DNA of 64,000 bases from Rhodovastum atsumiense (GTDB lineage Bacteria; Pseudomonadota; Alphaproteobacteria; Acetobacterales; Acetobacteraceae). Within the stretch, counting starts at the first letter, position 1; the number at the start of each line of letters is the position of its first letter. Made by a program: the position numbers and the translations under genes. The DNA is taken from positions 6,121,501 through 6,185,500 of the forward strand of contig NZ_OW485601.1 in NCBI RefSeq assembly GCF_937425535.1. Direction: 5' to 3'. The notes under the pieces are model-generated. The model had not been told where the DNA came from. It did no database searches and saw nothing but the letters and a program-made list of their open reading frames with translations. This document shows positions 8,035 to 16,933 of the stretch, in pieces.

Positions 8035-9141
8035 TCACTGCTCCTGCGGCGAACCTTGCAGCACCGGCGCCACGCTGACGCCGGCATGCCGGCGGCGGCG
8101 CCAGGCGGCATGGGCCCGCATGGCCGGGCGCTCCACCAGCGCCCAGGCGAGCGCGGCCAGCACCAGCGTCGGCACGGTCATGCCGAGGCCATACAGCAGC
8201 TTGTGCCCGGCCGGATCGAGGCCGAGGCCGCGCCACAGCGTCGCCTGCAACGTCTCGATCAGAGCGAAGCTCATGTAATAGGCGTAGGAAATCTCGCCGA
8301 GCCACACCATGCCGGGGATCCGGCCGAGCAGGCCAGGCCGGCCCTGCAGGTTGGTGCGCATCATCCCGGCGAGGGCCAGGAACAGCCCGGCCACAGTCAC
8401 GAGCTCGCTATGGACCAGGGCGCCGCCGAGTACGATCGCCCCGCCCGTCCAGGCAACGACGTGGCCCGGCAAGGGCCAGCGGGGGGCCTGCGTCCAACGC
8501 AGCGCCAGCACGCCGGCGATGAATTCGGGGAAGAAGCGCAGCAGGCCGCCGTCATAGGTCAGGCTCAGCCCGGCGGAGATCGCATAAAGCTGGGCCGCCC
8601 CCAGCGCGGCCAGGCAGGCGGCGATCAGCCCCGCCAGCATCGCCCCGCGCGCCGGGCGCAGCAGCGGCAGCAGCAGCGGGAACACCAGGTACCCCGCCCA
8701 TTCCGCGCTGATCGACCAGGACGGGTAGTTCCAGGCCCAGCGGTCGGAGAAACCCCAGGCCTGCACCAGCAACAGGTGGCTCAGCAACTCATCCGGGCCG
8801 AACCGGCCGGGCTCGCGCGGCTGCAGCCCGACCATCCAGGCCGAGCCCAGCATCGCCGCCATCAGGGTGATCATCAGCAGATGCAGTGGATAAATACGTA
8901 CCAGCCGCTTCACCCAGAACGCCCCGGCCCGCTGCAGCGTCGGACCGAGGTCCGGATGCGCGTAGGCCAGGATCATGCCGGAGAGGATGAAGAACCCGTC
9001 CACCCCCATCGCCCCCGAGCGAACCACGCCCCCGAGCGGGCCCAGCAGGGGATCGAAATGTGCCTGGAGGTTAACATGGTAGGCGAACACCCAACCCGCG
9101 AACAGGGCACGGCACGCAGTGAGATCGGGGATCTGTTTCAT
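8035..9141 (-). CDS. Acyltransferase 3 family membrane protein (OafA/NodX type)
   Basis: This integral-membrane O-acyltransferase usually modifies surface polysaccharides. Its 368 residues carry about ten hydrophobic segments. Family marks are the N-terminal DLTACRALFAGWVFAYH, the GVDGFFILSGMILAY loop, the RIYPLH motif and NYPSWSISAEW. All of these are characteristic of Acyl_transf_3. A good GGAGAAGAC ribosome-binding site precedes the ATG. The start lies only 18 bp from that of a divergent gene, so its promoter must overlap that gene. Acceptor glycan and acyl donor are unknown; the neighbouring glycosyltransferase suggests a shared surface-glycan pathway. Confidence 0.92.
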   Translation of the reverse strand: MKQIPDLTACRALFAGWVFAYHVNLQAHFDPLLGPLGGVVRSGAMGVDGFFILSGMILAYAHPDLGPTLQRAGAFWVKRLVRIYPLHLLMITLMAAMLGSAWMVGLQPREPGRFGPDELLSHLLLVQAWGFSDRWAWNYPSWSISAEWAGYLVFPLLLPLLRPARGAMLAGLIAACLAALGAAQLYAISAGLSLTYDGGLLRFFPEFIAGVLALRWTQAPRWPLPGHVVAWTGGAIVLGGALVHSELVTVAGLFLALAGMMRTNLQGRPGLLGRIPGMVWLGEISYAYYMSFALIETLQATLWRGLGLDPAGHKLLYGLGMTVPTLVLAALAWALVERPAMRAHAAWRRRRHAGVSVAPVLQGSPQEQ

Positions 9142-9159
9142 GTCTTCTCCGGCAGGGCC

Positions 9160-9531
9160 ATGGCGAGGCGGACAGGACGCATCGCCGGCATGGTCATGGG
9201 AGCGGGACTCGTGATCGGCACCGCCGGACCCGCGGCGGCAGAGGCGACGGGCTATTCGCCGCGGCGCTACACCCCACCCTCGGCCACGGCGCCCCAGCAC
9301 AGCTACGCGCCGGCGCCTGGCGGCTCCAATGACAGGTTCGTGCCACAAAGCTTCGACCGGACCGGTGCCTTCGTGCCGCCGCATTACGAACCGAAGCGCC
9401 GGCCGAAGTTCCAGGGCCATTTTTACGAGGGGCAACATCCGCAGGGTTTCGTACGCAATCCCCCCCCGGCCCCGCCCCCACCGCCCGACACCCGGCCACC
9501 CGGCCCGGCCCAGGGACGCTCGCCCCGATGA
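9160..9531 (+). CDS. Secreted proline-rich hypothetical protein
   Basis: The 123-residue product has an N-terminal signal peptide (hydrophobic core GMVMGAGLVIGTAGPAAA). Its mature part is rich in Pro, Tyr and Arg, with YSPRRYTPPS, YAPAPGG, FVPPHYEPKRRPKFQGHFYEGQ and a PPPAPPPPP tail. I do not recognise a family. Its TGA overlaps the ATG of the following glycosyltransferase as ATGA, so the two are translationally coupled. Its own ribosome-binding site is weak, and the divergent acyltransferase begins 18 bp upstream. Confidence 0.6.
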   Translation: MARRTGRIAGMVMGAGLVIGTAGPAAAEATGYSPRRYTPPSATAPQHSYAPAPGGSNDRFVPQSFDRTGAFVPPHYEPKRRPKFQGHFYEGQHPQGFVRNPPPAPPPPPDTRPPGPAQGRSPR

Positions 9532-10505
9532 GCGCACCGGCGACCGTGGTCGTGTGCACGCACGACCGGCCCGACTACCTGCGCACCTGCCTCGACAGCC
9601 TCGGCGCGCAATCCGCCGCCCTGCCGGTGCTCGTGGTCGACAGCGCTTCCCCGCCGGAGGCGGCGACGCGCATCGCCGCGCTCGCGCGGGCCGCCGGGGC
9701 ACGGCTGCTGCGCCTCGACCGGCCCGGCCTCAGCCGCGCCCGCAATGCCGCGCTGGCCGCGGTGGAGACCGGGTGGATCGCCTTCCTCGACGATGATGCC
9801 CGCGCCGAGCCGGGCTGGGCCGTGGCACTGGCGGAGGCGATCGCCACCCTGCCCGATTCGGCCGCCGGACTCGGCGGGCGAATCCTGCCGCTGTGGGAAG
9901 CGCCCTGCCCGGACTGGTGGCCGCCCGAGCTGGTGCCGGCGCTGACCGTGCTGGAATGGGACCGGCCGGGGCGGCTGGGCGACGGCGAGCTGCCCGCTCA
10001 TGTCGAGCCCTATGGCGCCAACATGGCCTTCCGCACCGCCTCCCTGCGCGACCTGGGCGGCTTCCCCGAGTCGCTCGGCCGGGTCGGCACCAGGCTGCTC
10101 TCCGCCGAGGAAGCTTGGGTGATCCGCCGGCTGCTGCGGAACGGGCACTCGGTGCATTACCACCCTGCCTTGGCCGTGCGGCACAGCATCCAGGCGGTGC
10201 GACTGAGCCGCGACTGGCTGCTGGCCCGCCAGTACTGGAGCGGCCTGTCGGAAGCGGTGATGGCCGGGTCGCTCGGCGAGGCCGCGGCGGTACGGCGCAA
10301 GGCTTTCCGCATGGCTGCCTTGCTGGCGCTGCGCACGCCCCTGCTGGCGGTGCGGCGCAACGGGGTCGAGGGCATGCGCCTGCGCTGCAGCCTGCGCTTT
10401 GCCATGGGCTATCTGCGCGGCGCCGCCGGGCTGGCCTGGAGCTGGTACGAGGTCGGCCGGGGCTGTCCCCCGGCTGGCAGTGGAGCACTGCCAGCACGAC
10501 CGTGA
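9528..10505 (+). CDS. Glycosyltransferase family 2
   Basis: This is a GT-A fold inverting transferase of 325 residues. The nucleotide-sugar strand VVVCTHDRPDYLRTCLDSL is followed by the metal-binding cluster FLDDDARAEPGW near residue 88. The acceptor-side segment YGANMAFRTASLRDLGGFPE and the catalytic region around ARLLSAEEAWVIRRLL-like sequence also fit GT2. It overlaps the upstream secreted protein by 4 bp. A 9-bp perfect inverted repeat (10474-10494) lies within the last codons and may form a hairpin in the mRNA. The sugar donor and acceptor are unknown; the context suggests a surface glycan. Confidence 0.9.
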   Translation: MSAPATVVVCTHDRPDYLRTCLDSLGAQSAALPVLVVDSASPPEAATRIAALARAAGARLLRLDRPGLSRARNAALAAVETGWIAFLDDDARAEPGWAVALAEAIATLPDSAAGLGGRILPLWEAPCPDWWPPELVPALTVLEWDRPGRLGDGELPAHVEPYGANMAFRTASLRDLGGFPESLGRVGTRLLSAEEAWVIRRLLRNGHSVHYHPALAVRHSIQAVRLSRDWLLARQYWSGLSEAVMAGSLGEAAAVRRKAFRMAALLALRTPLLAVRRNGVEGMRLRCSLRFAMGYLRGAAGLAWSWYEVGRGCPPAGSGALPARP

Positions 10506-10568
10506 CGCTGGTGCAGCGAAGCCGGATCGGAGAAAGTGCCGGCACGTCGAAGTAACTGGACGTGCCGC

Positions 10569-11882
10569 ATGTTCGCTGCCTTGCCGCCGGTGCTGATCGC
10601 AGTGCCGGTTCTTGTCGTAACCTATGCCCTGATCATCGCCGACCGGTTCGACCGCTCCGTCATCGCCCTGCTCGGTGGCGGCACGATGATCCTGCTGGGC
10701 GTGCTGACCCAGGACGAGGCGATCGCCGGCATCGACTTCAACACGATCGGTCTGTTGACCGGCATGATGCTGCTGGTGGCCATCTCCCGCCGCTCGGGCG
10801 TGTTCGAGTACCTGGCGATCCGCGCGGCGCAACTGGTGCGGGGCTCGCCGTCCGGGCTGCTGGTCTCGCTGACGCTGGTGACGGCGCTGCTGTCCTCGCT
10901 GCTCGACAACGTTACCACCGTGCTGCTGGTCGCCCCGGTGACGATCGCGATCGCGCGCCGGCTGGGGGTGGCGCCCTTCGTGTTCCTGGTCGCGGAAGTC
11001 ACCGCCTCCAATCTCGGCGGCACCGCGACGCTGGTGGGCGATCCGCCGAACATCCTGATCGGCTCGGCGGCGGATCTCAGCTTCAACGATTTCCTGCTGC
11101 ACATGGCCCCGGCGGCGCTGCTGGCATTGCTGACGCAGGTCCTGGTGCTGCACGTCCTGCAGGGACGCACCATGGCCGCGGGCGCGGCGGCGCGCACGGC
11201 GGTGATGGCCATGCGGGCGCGCGAGGCGATCGTGGATGCGCGGGGGCTGCGGCACGCGGGGACGGTGTTCGGCCTGGTGCTGCTGGGCTTCTGCACCGCC
11301 CGCGCCACCGGGCTGGAACCCGGCGCGATCGCGCTGACCGGGGGCGCGGCGCTGCTGCTGCTGGACAACCTGGGCCACCGGCGGGACGCCCAGTTCAGCC
11401 GCATCATGGCCACCTATGGCGAGATCGACTGGATCACCATCTTCTTCTTCGTCGGCCTCTTCATCGTGGTGCGCGGCGTCGAGGTGACCGGCGCGTTGGC
11501 CTGGATCGCCGGGCAGATCACCGCGGCGACCGCGGGCAATCCGCTCCTGACCGCGAGCGTGGTGTTGTGGAGTGCCGCGATCCTCTCGGCGGTCATCGAC
11601 AACATTCCTTTCGTTGCCGCCATGATCCCGGTGCTGCAGGCGATGGCCCCGGGGCTGGGCGGCGATGCGGCGCTGCTGCCGCTGTGGGTGGCGCTCTCGC
11701 TTGGGGCCTGTTTCGGCGGCAACGGCACGCTGGTCGGCGCCTCGGCCAACCTGACCGTGGCGGGCATCGCCCAGCGCGAGGGCATCCCCTTCGGCTTTGG
11801 CCGCTACACCCGCGCCGCCCTGCCGCTGACCCTGCTGAGCGTGGTGATCGCGCAAGCCTATCTGTGGCTGCGCTACTTCTGA
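10569..11882 (+). CDS. SLC13/ArsB/NhaD-superfamily ion transporter
   Basis: This 437-residue inner-membrane permease has about 11-12 hydrophobic segments arranged as two inverted repeats. Each repeat has the hairpin-and-unwound-helix signature: SSLLDNVTTVLLVAPVTIA followed by NLGGTATLVGDPPNILIG, and SAVIDNIPFVAAMIPV followed by FGGNGTLVGASANL. The NxxG-TxxGxPxN pattern is diagnostic of the IT superfamily (arsenite, Na+/H+ or dicarboxylate permeases). Which ion it moves cannot be decided. The first ATG in frame with membrane sequence was chosen as start. It follows the glycosyltransferase after 63 bp on the same strand. Confidence 0.88.
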   Translation: MFAALPPVLIAVPVLVVTYALIIADRFDRSVIALLGGGTMILLGVLTQDEAIAGIDFNTIGLLTGMMLLVAISRRSGVFEYLAIRAAQLVRGSPSGLLVSLTLVTALLSSLLDNVTTVLLVAPVTIAIARRLGVAPFVFLVAEVTASNLGGTATLVGDPPNILIGSAADLSFNDFLLHMAPAALLALLTQVLVLHVLQGRTMAAGAAARTAVMAMRAREAIVDARGLRHAGTVFGLVLLGFCTARATGLEPGAIALTGGAALLLLDNLGHRRDAQFSRIMATYGEIDWITIFFFVGLFIVVRGVEVTGALAWIAGQITAATAGNPLLTASVVLWSAAILSAVIDNIPFVAAMIPVLQAMAPGLGGDAALLPLWVALSLGACFGGNGTLVGASANLTVAGIAQREGIPFGFGRYTRAALPLTLLSVVIAQAYLWLRYF

Positions 11883-11886
11883 GCGG

Positions 11887-11909
11887 CACCCCCCTGCCCA
11901 CGGGGGGTG
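11887..11909. terminator. GC hairpin after the ion transporter
   Basis: The arms CACCCCCC and GGGGGGTG pair over 8 bp around a 7-base loop, 5 bp after the transporter stop. There is no U-tract, so intrinsic termination is uncertain. Confidence 0.5.
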
Positions 11910-12017
11910 GCGAGGCGCCGCCGTTCCATGCGATCTACCAGCCATGACGGGCCAGAGGGCCCGCTGGCCCGGCGGCATGCAGCCTGCCGGGTGGCATGTC
12001 CGCAAGGAGACCAGCAC

Positions 12018-13136
12018 ATGGAACGTCGCCGCTTCGTCACGTCGGCGGCACTCGGCGGCGCCGCGCTAGGCGCGGTCGCCTCCGTCCTGCCGAAGCCCGC
12101 GATCGCGCAGGGCCTGCCCGAAATCAAATGGCGCATGGCATCCAGCTTCCCCAAGAGCCTGCCTGCGCTGTTCGGCGGCGCCGACTTCCTGTGCCAGCGG
12201 GTCGCCGCGCTGACCGACAACCGCTTCCAGATCCGCCCCTTCGCCGGCGGCGAGATCGTGCCGCCGCTCGCCGTGCTGGATGCGGTGCAGAACGGCACCG
12301 TCGAGCTCGGCCACAGCACGCCGTACTACTACGTGGGCAAGGACCCGACCTTCGGCTTCGGCTCCACCATGCCCTTCGGCTTCAATGAACGCCAGCAGAT
12401 GGCGTGGATGCGCCAGGGCGGCGGGCTCGAACTGCACAACGAGCTGCTCAAGGGCTACAACACGCTCGGTTTCCCAGCCGGCAACACCGGCGCGCAGATG
12501 GGCGGCTGGTTCCGCAAGGAAATCAAGACGCCGGAAGACCTCAAGGGGCTGAAGATGCGCATCGCCGGCATCGCCGGCAACGTGCTCGCCAAGCTCGGCG
12601 GCGTGCCGCAGCAGATCGGCGGCAGCGACATCTACCCCGCCCTGGAGAAGGGCACGATCGACGCCACCGAATGGGTCGGCCCCTACGACGACGAGAAGCT
12701 CGGATTCTACAAGGTTGCCAAGTACTACTACTATCCCGGGTGGTGGGAAGGCAACGCCATGATCTGGACCAACGTCAACCGCGACAAGTGGAACGAGCTG
12801 CCGCCGAGCTATCAGGCCGCGCTGGAGACGGCCAGCTACGACGCCTATTCCTGGGTCCTGTCGAAATACGACACCGAGAACCCGCTGGCGCTGCGCCGGC
12901 TGGTGGCCAACGGGGCGCAGCTACGGCCGTTCTCGCGCGAGATCCTGCAGGCGGCCTACAAGGCCAGCTTCGAGGTCTATGACGAATTCGCCGCCAAGAA
13001 CGCGCTGTTCAAGAAGACCTACGAATCCTGGAAGGCGTTCCGCGACACCGAGTACCTGTGGTTCCAGGTCGCGGAACACAGCTTCGAGTCCTTCGTCTAT
13101 TCCCAGCGCACGGCCGAGGTGCGCGCGAAGAAGTAG
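12018..13136 (+). CDS. dctP: TRAP transporter substrate-binding protein (DctP family)
   Basis: This periplasmic binding protein of a TRAP transporter has 372 residues. Its N-terminus MERRRFVTSAALGG, with consecutive arginines and a following hydrophobic stretch, looks like a Tat-type signal. The mature part has WRMASSFPKSLPALFGG, the carboxylate-binding LKGLKMRIAG context and a TakP-like WVGPYDDEKLGFYKVAKYYY segment. An oxo- or hydroxy-acid substrate is therefore likely but not proven. A strong AAGGAGA lies before the ATG. The matching permeases are encoded convergently 0.7 kb downstream on the opposite strand, an unusual arrangement, because the three genes are normally co-directional. Confidence 0.93.
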   Translation: MERRRFVTSAALGGAALGAVASVLPKPAIAQGLPEIKWRMASSFPKSLPALFGGADFLCQRVAALTDNRFQIRPFAGGEIVPPLAVLDAVQNGTVELGHSTPYYYVGKDPTFGFGSTMPFGFNERQQMAWMRQGGGLELHNELLKGYNTLGFPAGNTGAQMGGWFRKEIKTPEDLKGLKMRIAGIAGNVLAKLGGVPQQIGGSDIYPALEKGTIDATEWVGPYDDEKLGFYKVAKYYYYPGWWEGNAMIWTNVNRDKWNELPPSYQAALETASYDAYSWVLSKYDTENPLALRRLVANGAQLRPFSREILQAAYKASFEVYDEFAAKNALFKKTYESWKAFRDTEYLWFQVAEHSFESFVYSQRTAEVRAKK

Positions 13137-13142
13137 GATGAA

Positions 13143-13170
13143 CCGGCCGGCCGTTTCCCCGGCCGGCCGG
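13143..13170. terminator. Bidirectional hairpin terminator
   Basis: A CCGGCCGGCCG arm pairs with CGGCCGGCCGG around a short T/C loop, directly after the DctP stop. It lies between convergent genes, so it can serve both strands. A short T-run sits in the loop, not after the stem. Confidence 0.6.
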
Positions 13171-13198
13171 CAGCGTCACCTGCCCCGGCGCGGTGGCG

Positions 13199-13753
13199 TC
13201 AGCCTTGCTGCGCCCGCGCCCGCAGATGCCGCGGATACCAGGCGGAGAAGTGCACGGCGCTGACCAGCGCCATGACGGTGGCGATGACGGCATAGCGCAC
13301 CGGCAGGTCCGGACGCAGCAGCACGGCCAGGTCCGCCGCCACCATGACCAGGAAGGCCACCGCCCAGGCCGCCGTGATGACGTCGTTGGAGCGGATGAAG
13401 GCCGGGCTGTCCCAGCTTTCCCGCGGCGCCCGTTCCCGCGCATACTGCAGCGTGAAGGGCCGGCGCAGGGCGATCGACACCAGCACGATCAGCAGCAGGC
13501 CCAGGTCCACCCGCAGCCGCACCCCGAAGACCGGCCATTCCGCCCCCGCGAGCGCGGCCCAGCCCGCCAGCCCCCCGAACAGGACCAGGGTGCCGACATC
13601 CAGCACCTTGACGCTCCGGCCCCGGCCGAACAGGTCACGGGCCAGCATGATCGCGGCGGTCACCGCACCGGCCGCCAGCCCGGCAAGGGACCCCACCACC
13701 CGATCGACGACCGCGAAGACGATGAATGGCGCGAAAGCCAGCAGGATCTTCAT
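13199..13753 (-). CDS. Uncharacterised polytopic membrane protein
   Basis: The 184-residue product has about five hydrophobic segments (for example residues 2-20, 22-40, 55-70, 80-95, 120-165). The general look is that of small septation-protein-like or DUF membrane proteins: MKILLAFAPFIVFAVVDR, then RPFTLQYARERAP in a cytoplasmic loop. I cannot name the family. Two tandem ATGs exist; the second (13753) has better spacing to AAGGAGGG. It lies between the TRAP binding-protein gene and the TRAP permease genes, on the permease strand. That could indicate a role with the transporter, or simple insertion. Confidence 0.65.
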   Translation of the reverse strand: MKILLAFAPFIVFAVVDRVVGSLAGLAAGAVTAAIMLARDLFGRGRSVKVLDVGTLVLFGGLAGWAALAGAEWPVFGVRLRVDLGLLLIVLVSIALRRPFTLQYARERAPRESWDSPAFIRSNDVITAAWAVAFLVMVAADLAVLLRPDLPVRYAVIATVMALVSAVHFSAWYPRHLRARAQQG

Positions 13754-13836
13754 CATCCCTCCTTCCCGTCGCGGAACGGAGGGACTGTGGAACCTTTGCC
13801 CGGCCGCCTCAAGCGGCCATCCGGGGCGTTGCCGCC

Positions 13837-15294
13837 TTATTGCTCGATCATGACGCCCGGCTCCTCCTCCGTGGAGGGCGCGGGAATGGTGATCTGCACC
13901 TTGGTCGGATCATGCGCCTCGCCATGCGTGATGCCGCCGGTGACCAGGCCTGGGAAGGCCAGCACCAGCGCCACCATGATGATCTGCAGGCCGACGAAGG
14001 GAATGGCGCCCATGTAGATCTGGCCGGTGGTGATGCCGGCAAGGCGGCGGTTGGTGATGCGGTCGGTGTATTCCTCGCGCGGGGCGACGCTGCGCAGGAA
14101 GAACAGCGCGAAGCCGAAGGGCGGGTGCATGAACGATGTCTGCATGTTCACGCCCAGCAGCACGCCGAACCAGATCAGGTCGATGCCGAGCTTCTCCGCC
14201 GCCGGCGCCAGCAACGGCACGATGATGAAGGCCAGCTCGAAGAAATCGAGGAAGAAGGCCAGCACGAAGACCAGCAGGTTGACCACCACCAGGAAGCCGA
14301 CCGCCCCGCCCGGCAGGCCGGTCAGCAGGTGCTCCACCCACAGATCGCCGTCGACCGCGCGGAAGATCAGGCTGAACACCGTCGAGCCGACCAGGATGAA
14401 CACCACGAAGGCCGACAGCTTGGCGGTGGTGTCCATGGCCTGGTGCAGCAGCTTCCAGCTCAGCCGCCGCCGCGCCAGCGCCAGCAGCAGGGCGCCGGTC
14501 GCCCCCATGGCGCCGCCCTCGGTGGGGGTGGCGATGCCCAGGAAGATGGTCCCCAGCACCAGGAAGATCAGCAGCAGCGGCGGCACCAGCGACAGCACCA
14601 CGCGGCGCAGCAGCCGCAGGCCGCGCAGCGCCCGCGCCTCCGGCGGCAGGGCGGGCACCGCCGAGGGCCGGATCAGCGAGACCAGCAGGATGAACCCCGC
14701 ATACAGCGCCGTCAGCGTCAGGCCCGGAAAGAGCGCGCCTTCGTACATGTCGCCCACCGAGCGGCCGAGCTGGTCGGCCAGCACGATCAGCACCAGGCTC
14801 GGCGGGATGATCTGCGCCAGCGTGCCGGAGGCCGCGATCACGCCCGAGGCGATGCGCCGGTCATAGCCGTAGCGCAGCATGATCGGCAGCGAGATCAGCC
14901 CCATCGAGATCACCGAGGCGGCGATCACCCCGGTGGTGGCGGCGAGCAGGGCACCGACGAAGATCACCGCATAGGCGAGCCCGCCGCGCACCGGCCCGAA
15001 CAACTGGCCGATGGTGTCGAGCAGGTCCTCGGCCATGCCGCTGCGTTCCAGGATCAGCCCCATGAAGGTGAAGAACGGGATCGCCAGCAGCGTGTCGTTG
15101 CGCATGATGCCGAAGACGCGCTCCGGCAGCGCCCGCAACAGCTCGGGCTGCAGCAGGCCGAGCTCCATGCCGAGCGCGCCGAAGCCCAGCCCCACGGCGG
15201 CGAGCGAAAACGCCACCGGGTAGCCGATCAGCAGCATCACCACGAGGCCGCAGAACATCAGCGGCGCCATGTTGGCGACGATCAGATGGGTCAC
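13837..15294 (-). CDS. dctM: TRAP transporter large permease (DctM)
   Basis: This is the ion-coupled 12-13 TM transport subunit of a tripartite ATP-independent periplasmic transporter. Its 485 residues show DctM motifs: IPFFTFMGLILERSG near residue 70, the GVIAASVISMGLI region, SGTLAQIIPPSLVLIVLAD, and PTEGGAMGATGA. A C-terminal HPPFGFALFFLRSVAP motif follows. The ~60-residue extension at the C-terminus ends in acidic EEEPG. It overlaps the small permease by 4 bp (ATGA), so they are translationally coupled. Its partner binding protein is encoded convergently downstream. Confidence 0.96.
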   Translation of the reverse strand: MTHLIVANMAPLMFCGLVVMLLIGYPVAFSLAAVGLGFGALGMELGLLQPELLRALPERVFGIMRNDTLLAIPFFTFMGLILERSGMAEDLLDTIGQLFGPVRGGLAYAVIFVGALLAATTGVIAASVISMGLISLPIMLRYGYDRRIASGVIAASGTLAQIIPPSLVLIVLADQLGRSVGDMYEGALFPGLTLTALYAGFILLVSLIRPSAVPALPPEARALRGLRLLRRVVLSLVPPLLLIFLVLGTIFLGIATPTEGGAMGATGALLLALARRRLSWKLLHQAMDTTAKLSAFVVFILVGSTVFSLIFRAVDGDLWVEHLLTGLPGGAVGFLVVVNLLVFVLAFFLDFFELAFIIVPLLAPAAEKLGIDLIWFGVLLGVNMQTSFMHPPFGFALFFLRSVAPREEYTDRITNRRLAGITTGQIYMGAIPFVGLQIIMVALVLAFPGLVTGGITHGEAHDPTKVQITIPAPSTEEEPGVMIEQ

Positions 15295-15860
15295 GACACC
15301 TGCTCCACGGGGGCGGCGCCGTCCGCCCCGTGCGGGACATGCCGGCGCGGATCCGGCGCGTGGCCGGCGAGGAAGGCGATGCGCTTGAGGATCTCCGACA
15401 CGCCCTGCAGCGCCAGCAAGCCAAAGGCCACGGGAATCAGCAGCTTGGCCGGCCAGCGCAGCAGGCCGCCGGCATCGCTCGACATCTCCCCGCGCAGGTA
15501 GCTGTCGACGAACACCGGCCAGGACAGCAGCGTGATCAGGACCGCGCAGGGCAGCAGGAACAGCAGCGTGCCGAAGATGTCGATCCAGGCCCGCGTGCGC
15601 CCCGACAACCTGGCCGTGAGGATGTCGATGCGGATGTGCTCGTCACGCAGCAGGGCATAGCCGGCGCAAAGCAGGAACACGGCGGAGAACAAGTACCATT
15701 GTGCTTCCAGCCAGGCGTTGGAGCTGACATTGAAGCTGTAGCGTACGACCGCATTGCCGGCACTGAGCAGGACGGCGACGAGAATCAGCCATTTCACGCT
15801 GCGGCCGATGGCCGCGTTGAGCGCGTCGATCCCCCGGCTGATGGCCAGCACTGCCCGCAT
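15291..15860 (-). CDS. dctQ: TRAP transporter small permease (DctQ)
   Basis: This four-TM accessory membrane subunit pairs with DctM. The 189-residue length is usual. The motif LLRDEHIRIDILTARL near residue 80 is the family signature, preceded by NAWLEAQWYLFSAVFLLCAGYALL. The start at 15860 was chosen because the protein begins directly with the amphipathic and first membrane helix. The GGGGATAGGC upstream gives moderate support. Frames upstream to 15926 add an unlikely Gly/Pro-rich extension. Confidence 0.94.
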   Translation of the reverse strand: MRAVLAISRGIDALNAAIGRSVKWLILVAVLLSAGNAVVRYSFNVSSNAWLEAQWYLFSAVFLLCAGYALLRDEHIRIDILTARLSGRTRAWIDIFGTLLFLLPCAVLITLLSWPVFVDSYLRGEMSSDAGGLLRWPAKLLIPVAFGLLALQGVSEILKRIAFLAGHAPDPRRHVPHGADGAAPVEQVS

Positions 15861-16193
15861 GCCTATCCCCTGCCCCGCTCCCAAGCGCGAAGCGGCGTCG
15901 GTAAAGCCCGGGCCTGGGAAGATCAAGGTCCGTTTCGGACCGCATGCGAATCAGGGAGGGCGCGGATGCGTCCGCTGCACCCGTCGCACCGCCGCCCCTG
16001 ACGTGGCGTCCCGTTCCCCGGGGGCAGCGGAAACGGACCATTTCGTGTCGATTATAAACCAAATTCCTTTCGAATAAGATATGTTGCGCAAGATTGTCCA
16101 CGCCCGCTATCAAGGCCGGGAGGCAAGGTCCGGAAAGCACGGGGCGGAGAGGCGGCGCCGCCCGGCCAGGCCGGATCGAGGGGCGGCATAGGC
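15861..16193. other. Divergent promoter region with an AT-rich core
   Basis: This 333-bp gap separates the leftward TRAP permeases from the rightward deacetylase. I see no gene in it. Around 16040-16095 the composition drops well below the local average, with GATTATAAACC and CGAATAAGATATG words that could be -10 regions. No operator could be assigned with confidence. Confidence 0.5.
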
Positions 16194-16931
16194 ATGGCGA
16201 AATTTTCCTGGACCGGCGCCTGGTTGCCGGTGATCCACCGGCTGCCTGCCCCGCCAGCGGGGCAGAAGGCGGTCGCCCTGACCATCGACGACGGCCCGAC
16301 CGAGGTCACGCCGCAACTCCTCGACATCCTGGCCCGGGCCGGCGCCCAGGCCGCCTTCTTCCTCAGCGGCGCCCGCCTCGCCCCCCGGCCGGAGGCAGTG
16401 GATGCCATCCTCGCCGGCGGCCACCAGGTCTATGCGCATGGCTTCGAGCATGTCCGCCTGGACGGCTTCGGCCGCGTCCGGCTGCACGCCGACATGACCG
16501 CCTGCGAAACCATGCTGGCACGGTTCCGGCCGACGCCATCCCCCTATCTGGTCCGCCTGCCCTATGCCGCCGGCCGGCGCCTGCCGCATGTCCACAGCGC
16601 CATCCGGGCCTGGAGGCGCGACGCGCAGATCGCGCACTGGTCCCTCTCGGCGGAAGACCACACCATTGCCGGGCGATGCACCGGCATCGCCGACGTGGAT
16701 CGTATCTGCGATGAAACCGTCGCCAGGATGATGGCCAGCCCGCATCTGAACGGGTCGGTCATCCTGCTGCACGACATCCCGCACGACGTCGACAGCCCTT
16801 TCCTCGCACCCGCCACCGTCACGCTGTTGCGCAAGCTGATCGAGGCCCTGGTCGCCGGAGGCTACGCCCTGGTGCCGCTGCGCCCGCTGCCATCGCCGAC
16901 GCTGCTGTCGCGCTTCGTGCTGGAGAAATAG
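16194..16931 (+). CDS. Polysaccharide deacetylase (NodB homology domain)
   Basis: This is a predicted metal-dependent carbohydrate N- or O-deacetylase of family CE4, 245 residues. The NodB motifs are visible in order: LTIDDGPTEV (catalytic Asp plus metal Asp), HGFEHVRLDGFG in place of the usual HSxxH, RLPYAAG, the WSLSAEDHT motif and VILLHDIPHD. There is no signal peptide, so a cytoplasmic or unusual location is implied. Its stop is followed after 2 bp by a GT4 glycosyltransferase, indicating a two-gene operon that makes or trims a glycan. Confidence 0.88.
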   Translation: MAKFSWTGAWLPVIHRLPAPPAGQKAVALTIDDGPTEVTPQLLDILARAGAQAAFFLSGARLAPRPEAVDAILAGGHQVYAHGFEHVRLDGFGRVRLHADMTACETMLARFRPTPSPYLVRLPYAAGRRLPHVHSAIRAWRRDAQIAHWSLSAEDHTIAGRCTGIADVDRICDETVARMMASPHLNGSVILLHDIPHDVDSPFLAPATVTLLRKLIEALVAGGYALVPLRPLPSPTLLSRFVLEK

Positions 16932-16933
16932 CC

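Noticed and set aside
13726-15501. Long 591-residue plus-strand ORF across the dctM gene
   Set aside because: Its Gln/His/Arg-rich composition is the antisense shadow of a membrane protein, while the opposite strand has clear DctM motifs.
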